A stretch of 39,296 nt of DNA from NCBI GenBank assembly GCA_009929445.1, contig SAAL01000026.1:1-39296 (forward strand), read 5' to 3'. The translations under genes were made by a program, and so were the position numbers. This document shows, piece by piece, positions 33,179 to 39,296 of the stretch. The stretch comes from Bacteroidia bacterium. GTDB lineage: Bacteria; Bacteroidota; Bacteroidia; Bacteroidales; Paludibacteraceae. The notes below the pieces were generated by a model. It saw nothing but the letters and a program-made list of their open reading frames with translations. It did no database searches and was not told the origin of the DNA. The first letter of the stretch is position 1. Every line of letters starts with the position of its first letter.

Positions 33179-34147
33179 ATGGCGAAGAAAAAGTTTTATT
33201 TTAATCCGGAAACTGTTGATTACGAGGAGATTCAGATAACATTTTCCCTTCGTTTGAGACAAATTCTGCTACATACGCTTTCAGGTATTCTGCTGGGAGT
33301 TGCTTTCTTTTTCCTGTTTGTGTCGGTGGTAAAATCTCCCAAAGAAAAGGAACTGACTATGCAGAAAAACAAGATGGAAGGTCAGTACAAAGCATTGGAG
33401 GGGCAAATGAAAGAGTTTCAGGGCATACTTGCCGACTTGCAGGAGCGGGATGACAACCTGTATCGTGTGGTTTTTCAGGCAGATCCCATTCCATATCAGT
33501 CCAGGCATGCCGCTTCGGGCAATATGGATTATTACAATGAGCTGATGAAAATGACCAATTCACAGATTGTGGTGAGGACAACTCAAAAACTGAATGAATT
33601 AAAGAAGCAACTGTACGTTCAGTCGAAATCATACGACGAAATTGTAAAGCTGGCTCAAAGTCGCGAAGATTTACTCAAATGCATTCCTGCCATACAGCCT
33701 GTGGCCAATAAAGACCTGAAACGGGTGGCTTCGGGCTGGGGTTATCGTTACGATCCGATTTATCATACCAGGCGTTTTCATGAAGGGATGGACTTTACGG
33801 CTCCCACCGGTACCGATATTTTTACAACAGGCAACGGAACAATATCAGAAGCCGGATGGCAACAGGGTTACGGCAACTGTGTAAAAGTAGATCACGGATT
33901 CGGTTATGAAAGTTTCTACGCACACATGTCCGAAATAAAAGTATCTGTAGGTCAATCGGTTACGCGGGGCGAAATCATCGGGCTTGTCGGCAGCACCGGA
34001 AAATCCACCGGGCCGCATCTTCATTACGAAGTTCATTACAAAGGTCAGGTGATGAATCCGCAGAATTATTATTTTCTGGATCTTACGCCCGAAGAATACG
34101 ACCGGATGATTCAGCTGAGCCAGAATGCGGGTCAGACTTTTGATTAA
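33179..34147 (+). CDS. Membrane-anchored M23 family metallopeptidase
   Basis: M23 (LytM-type) enzymes cut peptide crosslinks in peptidoglycan or activate amidases. Starting from ATG 33179 (MAKKKFYFNPETVDYEEI) gives 322 residues; nine extra codons upstream from 33152 are unlikely. A transmembrane helix lies at about 32-52, then a periplasmic coiled-coil (about 58-170). The catalytic domain has RFHEGMDFTAP (zinc His and Asp), SFYAHMS and HLHYEVHY near the end. Catalytic residues are intact, so it is probably an active endopeptidase. murI and a glycosyltransferase gene follow. Confidence 0.93.
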   Translation: MAKKKFYFNPETVDYEEIQITFSLRLRQILLHTLSGILLGVAFFFLFVSVVKSPKEKELTMQKNKMEGQYKALEGQMKEFQGILADLQERDDNLYRVVFQADPIPYQSRHAASGNMDYYNELMKMTNSQIVVRTTQKLNELKKQLYVQSKSYDEIVKLAQSREDLLKCIPAIQPVANKDLKRVASGWGYRYDPIYHTRRFHEGMDFTAPTGTDIFTTGNGTISEAGWQQGYGNCVKVDHGFGYESFYAHMSEIKVSVGQSVTRGEIIGLVGSTGKSTGPHLHYEVHYKGQVMNPQNYYFLDLTPEEYDRMIQLSQNAGQTFD

Positions 34148-34167
34148 TTCATTTATAATACATAACT

Positions 34168-35037
34168 ATGGCATCTTCTCCGATTCTTTCGCTCGGTTCA
34201 CCCTGGAGTAAGGAAGCAGCTCCCATCGGTATTTTTGATTCCGGCTACGGCGGACTTACCATCCTGAATGAGATTCGGAAGGAATTGCCTCTTTACGATT
34301 TTTTGTATCTGGGCGATAATGCCCGCACTCCGTACGGAACCCGCTCATTCGATGTTGTTTACAAGTTTACCCTTCAGTGTGTGGAATATTTGTTCGGTCA
34401 GGGCTGCCATTTGATTATTCTGGCCTGCAATACAGCCTCGGCGAAAGCCTTGCGCACCATACAGCAAAATGATTTGCCAAAAATTGATCCTTCCCGCAGA
34501 GTTTTAGGTGTTATCCGGCCAACGGTGGAAGAGGTAGGGAAACTCACAGCAACGAATCATGTGGGATTATTTGCCACCAGCGGCACTGTTCAGTCCAACT
34601 CATATCCGCTCGAAATTCATAAAATTTATCCCGATGTGCGGGTTGTTTCGGAAGCATGTCCCATGTGGGTGCCGCTGATCGAAAATAATGAATTTCAGAG
34701 TCCCGGAGCTGATTATTTTGTCAGAAAACACACTCACAATCTGATGAAGCAGGATGAAAGGATTGACACTGTAATTCTGGGTTGCACACACTATCCGTTG
34801 CTGAAAGAAAAAATTGAAAAAGAACTGCCTGCTCATGTCAGCGTGATTTCGCAGGGTGAAATTGTAGCCAGGAGTCTGGCCGAATACCTCCACCGTCACC
34901 CCGAAATGGATAAAAAATGTACAAAAAACGGCACTTGCAGTTATCTGACCACCGAAAATCCGGGAAAATTTTCATCATCGGCTTCTGTCTTTTTGTCGGA
35001 AGAAATCACCGCAAGACACGTGGAAGTGGAAATCTGA
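34168..35037 (+). CDS. murI: Glutamate racemase
   Basis: MurI makes D-glutamate for peptidoglycan. The 289 residues include IGIFDSGYGGLTIL (catalytic-site Asp and Ser), LGDNARTPYG, the first catalytic cysteine in LACNTASAKAL and the second in LGCTHYPLLKE. The N-terminus has a short extra stretch (about 15 residues) before APIGIFDSG. Located 20 bases after the M23 gene, it fits a cell-wall operon. Confidence 0.96.
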   Translation: MASSPILSLGSPWSKEAAPIGIFDSGYGGLTILNEIRKELPLYDFLYLGDNARTPYGTRSFDVVYKFTLQCVEYLFGQGCHLIILACNTASAKALRTIQQNDLPKIDPSRRVLGVIRPTVEEVGKLTATNHVGLFATSGTVQSNSYPLEIHKIYPDVRVVSEACPMWVPLIENNEFQSPGADYFVRKHTHNLMKQDERIDTVILGCTHYPLLKEKIEKELPAHVSVISQGEIVARSLAEYLHRHPEMDKKCTKNGTCSYLTTENPGKFSSSASVFLSEEITARHVEVEI

Positions 35038-35072
35038 TTTTTTGCCCCATTTTGTAAAAAAAGAGAACGGAA

Positions 35073-36164
35073 ATGACACTTGTTCTGATTTCACTTTTCA
35101 TTCTTTTTGCCTATGCCGTAATGATAATCAGTTTTATCAAAGGATGGGCGATAACGCCCGATTTTAAGGCCGAAAAAACCGGGAACAGTTGTCTGGTGGC
35201 AATAGTTACGGCTTGTAAAAACGAAATAGAAAATCTTCCCCTGCTCTTCATTTCGCTGAAAAAACAAACTTACCGCAATTTTCAGTTCATGCTCGTCGAC
35301 GACGATTCAACCGACGGCAGCCTGGAATTTGCCAGCAAGTGTACTCCGGAATTTTCGGAACTGACACTACTTAAAAACAAAGGCAAAGGTAAGAAAGAAG
35401 CTATCAAAACCGCTATAGTACAAACGGATGCCCGCATTATCGTTTCGCTGGATGCCGATTGCTTACCATCACCCGATTGGCTGGCTACCATTGTGGAATT
35501 TTACAGTCAGCAATTGACCGATCTGATTATTTGTCCTGTGAAAATGACCACAAACGGTAGTTTGTTTGGCAATTTTCAGCAGTTTGAGTTTGCTGCCCTG
35601 GTAGCAAGCGGAGCAGGTGCAGCCGGAATCGGAATACCCGTTTTGTGCAATGGTGCCAACCTGGCATTCCGCAGACAAGCCTGGCTCAGCAGCGAGGACA
35701 GGCTTCATTTCGAAGAACCTGGAGGCGACGATATTTTTCTGCTTCAGAGTATTAAAAAACGGGGAGGGCCTATCCGGTTTCTCAAATCGGGAGAGGCAGC
35801 AGTAGAAACCGCTCCCACAAAGACTTTGAAAGAATTTTTCCGCCAGCGCCGCAGATGGGCCGGTAAAAAGGCAGCTTATGCCGACTGGCAGCTGGCTGCT
35901 GTCGCGCTGATCGTTTTTCTGGCAAGTTTCATTATCCTGGTGAATCTGGCATTTGCTTTTATTGGTCTGAAATGGCTTGTATTGGCCGGCTGGCTGTATC
36001 TGATGAAATGGATGATTGACTTCTCTTTCTTCATGAGGATAAAAGATTTTTTCGGATTGAAAAATGTGGCCGGAAACAGCCTGCTGTTTTCGTTATTTTA
36101 TCCCTTCTACATTGTTGTTACCGCATTTTTTTCGCTTTTCGGAAAAAGAAAAGGAAAGTGGTAG
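35073..36164 (+). CDS. Family 2 glycosyltransferase, membrane bound
   Basis: The 363-residue protein has an N-terminal transmembrane helix (about 1-24). The GT2 fold carries VTACKNEIENLPLLFISLKK, the nucleotide-sugar site DDDSTDGS, the metal site SLDADCLPS (DxD), GGDDIF and the acceptor motif QRRRWAGKK. Three or more C-terminal helices follow from about 270. This is the architecture of processive or lipid-linked glycosyltransferases. The sugar and acceptor are unknown. It closes the cell-wall gene group and ends three bases before the convergent lipoprotein gene. Confidence 0.92.
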   Translation: MTLVLISLFILFAYAVMIISFIKGWAITPDFKAEKTGNSCLVAIVTACKNEIENLPLLFISLKKQTYRNFQFMLVDDDSTDGSLEFASKCTPEFSELTLLKNKGKGKKEAIKTAIVQTDARIIVSLDADCLPSPDWLATIVEFYSQQLTDLIICPVKMTTNGSLFGNFQQFEFAALVASGAGAAGIGIPVLCNGANLAFRRQAWLSSEDRLHFEEPGGDDIFLLQSIKKRGGPIRFLKSGEAAVETAPTKTLKEFFRQRRRWAGKKAAYADWQLAAVALIVFLASFIILVNLAFAFIGLKWLVLAGWLYLMKWMIDFSFFMRIKDFFGLKNVAGNSLLFSLFYPFYIVVTAFFSLFGKRKGKW

Positions 36165-36167
36165 CAG

Positions 36168-36653
36168 TTAATTTCTCACTATCAGGTAGTTGTTGATGTA
36201 GTCTGTCTGATAGCGTTTGAGCGGATGTTTGGATGGCCCTTTCGACACCCTGCCCCAGCCGTCGGTGATGTAGAATTCCGAACCGCATTTAGGGCAAACG
36301 GCATATCCTTCCTGATACTTTTCGGGATTAAGCAGGTGCATGCCGGTGTACACACGCACATTCGGATCGGCTTCGTACGGACAGCACAAGTCATACGAAA
36401 AAAAACGGTTACTCAGATTTTCATCATACCCCACTACCACCAATACGCCTGCATAGCCGATTGCAAAAGGAGGATAGGTACGCGGACGTACAAAAATCAT
36501 CGTGTCGTTCAGTACGCTGCCAAAAGTAGGATTGTAGGTAAGCATGTTGAGGCTTATCTCTACCGGTACATCGGGCACGGGCGATTTGTATTTGTTTTCG
36601 CAGCCGAAAAAAACGGCTAAAACAAGCATGAATATGTACCTGGAAATTTTCAA
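36168..36653 (-). CDS. Rieske-like lipoprotein with altered ligands
   Basis: I place the start at TTG 36653, which gives LKISRYIFMLVLAVFFGC with a lipobox cysteine at residue 18. A longer frame reaches to 36794 but overlaps the preceding gene. The mature protein has about 143 residues. Its C-terminal part has the Rieske second-loop shape (CPKCGSEFYITDGWG, then GPSKHPLKRY), but the CPCHGS-like loop reads CPKCGS and the first loop reads LCCPYEAD instead of CTHxGC. Cysteines 90, 91, 120 and 123 could bind zinc or an Fe-S cluster instead. It is 43 bases downstream of the exchanger gene. Confidence 0.75.
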   Translation of the reverse strand: MKISRYIFMLVLAVFFGCENKYKSPVPDVPVEISLNMLTYNPTFGSVLNDTMIFVRPRTYPPFAIGYAGVLVVVGYDENLSNRFFSYDLCCPYEADPNVRVYTGMHLLNPEKYQEGYAVCPKCGSEFYITDGWGRVSKGPSKHPLKRYQTDYINNYLIVRN

Positions 36654-36696
36654 GCGAATGATTTTGATATAAAAACGGTAACTATCCGCTTTTATT

Positions 36697-37653
36697 TCAC
36701 AATTCCTGCTGAATGAGGAAAATGGTATAGGCAAGAAACACACCCAGCAGCAAAGCACCTTCCCACCTGTCCACTTTGTATCTTTTGCCTGCAAACATAT
36801 ACAAAATTACAATAATCGTTCCGCCGATAAGCAGTAGCATTTCGCGGTTGAAAGTGGTAGCGTAGCTTACCGGATGAATCACGGCACTCACCGGAAGAAT
36901 AAACAGCAAGTTGAAAATGTTGGAGCCGATAACGTTGCCAATGGCTATATCGCTGTTCTTTTTTGATGCTGCCACTACCGAAGTGACCAGCTCAGGCAGT
37001 GAGGTTCCTGCAGCCACAATGGTTAGCGCAATTATTTTTTCCGAAATACCCAAATCCAGTGCTATATTCTCGGCTCCCGTCACCACCATCCTGCCACCTG
37101 CAACTAACAGACTCAATCCAATGACTATGAGAGCCCAGATTTTTAAGGTCGTCATCTGTTTCATTTCAATCTTTTCCACGTCGTTATCAACAGCCGATTG
37201 TCTGAATGTGTAGTATATAAATGCGGCAAAAAGTACCAGAAGTGCCATTCCTTCGAAACGTGATAGTACATTTTCTTTCTGGCCGAGAACAGCGTTTGAT
37301 AATACCAGCACAAGAACTGTGATTACCAGCGAAAACGGGATTTCTTTGCGTATCATGCTGCGCTGAACCGTGACCGGAAATATAAGTGCTACAGTGCCCA
37401 GAATAAAGAATAAATTAAAATTGTTGCTCCCGATTATGTTTCCGTAAACAATGTCTGAATGCTTATCAATGGAAGCAATGGAGTTTACAACCAGTTCGGG
37501 AGCCGATGTGCCAAACGCAACAATGGTTAGTCCGATAACCAGATCGGAAACGTTGTGTTTTTTGGCCAGTCCGGAAGCTCCGCCAACGAGCCAGTCGGCA
37601 CCCTTGATTAAAAACACAAAACCTGCAACAATAAAAACGATATCTAAAATCAT
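36697..37653 (-). CDS. Na+/Ca2+ exchanger family protein (YrbG-like)
   Basis: The 318 residues form about ten transmembrane helices in two inverted halves. Each half has the alpha-repeat motif of the CaCA family: AFGTSAPELVVNSIASI (near 47-63) and AAGTSLPELVTSVVAAS (near 210). GNIIGSNNFNLFFILG and GNVIGSNIFNLLFILP follow. The length equals that of bacterial YrbG-type exchangers without a large cytoplasmic loop. Whether Ca2+ is the real substrate cannot be read from the sequence. Confidence 0.93.
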   Translation of the reverse strand: MILDIVFIVAGFVFLIKGADWLVGGASGLAKKHNVSDLVIGLTIVAFGTSAPELVVNSIASIDKHSDIVYGNIIGSNNFNLFFILGTVALIFPVTVQRSMIRKEIPFSLVITVLVLVLSNAVLGQKENVLSRFEGMALLVLFAAFIYYTFRQSAVDNDVEKIEMKQMTTLKIWALIVIGLSLLVAGGRMVVTGAENIALDLGISEKIIALTIVAAGTSLPELVTSVVAASKKNSDIAIGNVIGSNIFNLLFILPVSAVIHPVSYATTFNREMLLLIGGTIIVILYMFAGKRYKVDRWEGALLLGVFLAYTIFLIQQEL

Positions 37654-37732
37654 AAAAAATGTTATTTATGTTATTCAATTGAAGAGTCCGGGAGTCTGAG
37701 TTCAGTGCAAAATCAATCTTAAGTAACCCTTT

Positions 37733-38683
37733 TCACTTTCTGAATTTCAACGTATTCCTTTCCCAGAAAACATTGTCAAAATAACCCTGAATTTGTGGAA
37801 ATTGTTCACACAGCAGCAATCTTTTTTCGGCCCAGAGCGCATATTCCCGATTCATTTCTACTCCCAGGTAGTTTCTGTTCAGTTTTTTGGCTACCACCGA
37901 GGTCGTACCGGAGCCCAGAAAAGGATCAAACACCGTACCACCCGGCGGACAGCTGGCAAGTATCAGTTTGGCTATCAGTTTTTCGGGTTTTTGGGTGGGG
38001 TGATCGGTGTTTTCGGGCATGGACCAGAACGGGATGCTGATATCGTCCCAGAAATTGGAAGGGTGGGTGAGTCTGAAGTTGCCTTCGTCGGTTTCATGCC
38101 AGTCTTTCGGTTTACCGTCTTTTTTATAGGGTGCAATTACCTGACGTTTCATTTTCACGGCTTCCACATCGAAATAGTAGTCATCCGGATTTTTCACACC
38201 AAACCAGATGTCTTCCATCCCGTTTTTCCAGTTTTTGGATGCACCCCGCCCTTTTTCGCGCTGCCAGGTAATGCGGTTCAGTATGGTAAGATGTTCGCTC
38301 ATCACCTGCTGCAATGCCGAAGTATTTTTCCAGTCGCCGCACAGATAGAGCGATCCGTTGGGTTTCAGCGTTTTCACAATTTTCGGAAACCAGGAGCGGA
38401 GGTAGTCCGAATATTTTTCTGAATCAGTGGCTCTGAATTTGAATCCATGAAAATCGCGACTCAAATTATAAGGCGGATCAATAATGATCAGATCGGCAAA
38501 ACTTTCGGGCAGATCATCCAATACATCAAATAAATCGGACAGAATTGTTTTGTTCAGAATTTTCTCAGGTACCAACGTTTCGTTCTTTTCGGGTATAAAA
38601 AGATTATCAAAAAGTTGTACCCGTTCTTCTTCGTTGAGTGTCAGAGTTTGATTTCTTCCGGCTCTGATTTTTTCTTTTATCAT
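37733..38683 (-). CDS. Site-specific DNA methyltransferase, N6-adenine/N4-cytosine type
   Basis: From ATG 38683 (MIKEKIRAGRNQTLTLNEEE) the protein has 316 residues; a longer frame from 38755 adds 24 Gln/Lys-rich residues and is unlikely. The catalytic motif IIIDPPYNLSRDF (about 65-77) precedes the AdoMet motif VFDPFLGSGTTSVV (about 265-278). This is the order of the beta class of amino-methyltransferases. The MPENTDHPTQKPEKL segment is typical. No restriction endonuclease or specificity gene is nearby, so it looks like an orphan enzyme; the target sequence is unknown. Confidence 0.93.
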   Translation of the reverse strand: MIKEKIRAGRNQTLTLNEEERVQLFDNLFIPEKNETLVPEKILNKTILSDLFDVLDDLPESFADLIIIDPPYNLSRDFHGFKFRATDSEKYSDYLRSWFPKIVKTLKPNGSLYLCGDWKNTSALQQVMSEHLTILNRITWQREKGRGASKNWKNGMEDIWFGVKNPDDYYFDVEAVKMKRQVIAPYKKDGKPKDWHETDEGNFRLTHPSNFWDDISIPFWSMPENTDHPTQKPEKLIAKLILASCPPGGTVFDPFLGSGTTSVVAKKLNRNYLGVEMNREYALWAEKRLLLCEQFPQIQGYFDNVFWERNTLKFRK

Positions 38684-38759
38684 TATTTTTCGTTGTTTTT
38701 TTTGTGAGTTTTTGATTTGATGTGCAAAGTACGAAAAATTCGGCTGCTGTTGCAAGTGA

Positions 38760-38788
38760 ATCGGTAAAAAAATACCATTGCTACCGAT
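38760..38788. repeat. Inverted repeat in the methyltransferase/deaminase divergent region
   Basis: ATCGGTA (38760-38766) and TACCGAT (38782-38788) form a perfect 7-bp inverted repeat, 15 bases apart, with a smaller GGTA/TACC pair inside. It could be an operator shared by the divergent genes. Confidence 0.35.
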
Positions 38789-38817
38789 GAACGGGCTTAA
38801 AATTAAGTTTGCAGGTG

Positions 38818-38849
38818 ATTGTTTATTATCAACTTAAACGCTATATTTG
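38818..38849 (+). promoter_or_regulatory. Promoter of the guanine-deaminase-like gene
   Basis: ATTG (three of four consensus bases), 20-base spacer, TATATTTG (full match), 33 bases before the ATG. Confidence 0.55.
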
Positions 38850-38882
38850 TAGTGTTATTTATTTTTAAAAAAACGCTCAATT

Positions 38883-39296
38883 ATGGATGAACACGAAAAA
38901 TTTATGCGAAAAGCCATTTCGCTGTCGATACAAAATGTAAAAAAGGGCGGTGGACCTTTCGGAGCAGTGATAGTTAAAGACAATAAGATTATTGCCACGG
39001 GAGTTAATCGTGTGACAGCTAAGAATGACCCAACAGCACATGCCGAAATTGATGCTATTCGAAAAGCTTCAAAAAAACTTGGCACATTCAATTTGGAAGG
39101 CTGTACGCTTTACACTTCTTGTGAGCCATGCCCCATGTGTTTGGGAGCTTCATATTGGGCACATTTCGACCGCCTTTTTTATGCCAATACCAAGACTGAT
39201 GCCAAAAAAATAGGTTTTGACGATTCGTTTATCTATGATGAGATAGAACTGAATCCTTCTGAACGGAGTATCAAAACCGTTCGGTTGCTTCCCGAA
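38883..39296 (+). CDS. Guanine-deaminase-like nucleoside deaminase (3' end beyond window)
   Basis: The frame is open to the window edge, giving the first 138 residues from MDEHEKFMRKAISLSIQNVK. The zinc site shows PTAHAEIDAIR (catalytic His and Glu) and TSCEPCPMCLGA (two Cys). GGGPFGAVIVKDN and GFDDSFIYDEI match the domain-swapped bacterial guanine deaminases more closely than tRNA adenosine deaminase TadA. It would convert guanine to xanthine. About 15-20 residues are probably missing at the end. Confidence 0.88.
   Translation, partial: MDEHEKFMRKAISLSIQNVKKGGGPFGAVIVKDNKIIATGVNRVTAKNDPTAHAEIDAIRKASKKLGTFNLEGCTLYTSCEPCPMCLGASYWAHFDRLFYANTKTDAKKIGFDDSFIYDEIELNPSERSIKTVRLLPE

Noticed and set aside
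36654-36794. Longer N-terminus for the Rieske-like lipoprotein
   Set aside because: It overlaps the exchanger gene and would bury the lipoprotein signal in the middle of the protein.
1-39296. Search for tRNA, rRNA, insertion sequences, prophage genes and toxin-antitoxin pairs
   Set aside because: None could be recognised on either strand by eye; a tRNAscan or ISfinder run would be the decisive check.

Overview
The window looks like a chromosome segment of an anaerobic, fermentative member of the Bacteroidales; a Paludibacter-like relative is plausible, but the genus cannot be fixed from the sequence alone. The signs are a type IX secretion C-terminal domain, Bacteroidetes promoter elements (TTTG, about 20 nt, TAnnTTTG), a three-subunit fumarate reductase whose core reads like the Bacteroides enzyme, and mostly absent Shine-Dalgarno sequences. 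No rRNA, tRNA, CRISPR array, insertion sequence or prophage was found.

Left region (1-10.3 kb): housekeeping genes. On the minus strand are dnaK, a small outer-membrane-type protein, rimM, a 58-residue winged-helix-like protein, a HIT hydrolase, greA, a membrane-anchored hypothetical protein and a 683-residue secreted beta-propeller with a T9SS tail. miaB and a DUF2892 membrane protein follow on the plus strand.

Central region (10.5-25.3 kb): a complete [FeFe]-hydrogenase island. A plus-strand operon begins with a signalling module: a DRTGG protein, a GHKL ATPase, a sensor-type [FeFe] hydrogenase, a second DRTGG protein, a PHP phosphoesterase and a second GHKL ATPase. It continues with a [2Fe-2S] thioredoxin-like protein and the catalytic subunits hydB, hydA and hydC of an NAD-linked, probably electron-bifurcating hydrogenase. 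A secreted S9-like hydrolase follows. Facing it on the minus strand is the maturation operon hydG-hydF-X-hydE, where X encodes an exported protein of 21-residue repeats. All three maturases needed for the H-cluster are present.

Right region (25.5-39.3 kb): divergent from hydG is the fumarate reductase operon frdCAB, in which FrdA carries an unusual N-terminal amphipathic extension of about 95 residues. Then come an SGNH esterase, alaS, an M23 peptidase, murI, a family 2 glycosyltransferase, a Rieske-like lipoprotein with a four-cysteine set, a Na/Ca exchanger, an adenine-type DNA methyltransferase without a partner nuclease, and the start of a guanine-deaminase-like gene cut by the window edge. 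Hydrogenase plus fumarate reductase suggests a fermenter that disposes of NADH and ferredoxin electrons as H2 and by reducing fumarate to succinate.

The most unusual structure is a family of GC-rich palindromic elements built on CCCCTAAATCCCC-type arms. Paired copies, about 105-165 bp apart end to end, sit between co-transcribed genes (DRTGG/PHP, hydA/hydC, hydG/hydF, frdA/frdB). In several places they supply codons: the N-terminus of HydF and of the PHP protein, the C-terminus of a DRTGG protein, and internal peptides in HydF and probably AlaRS.
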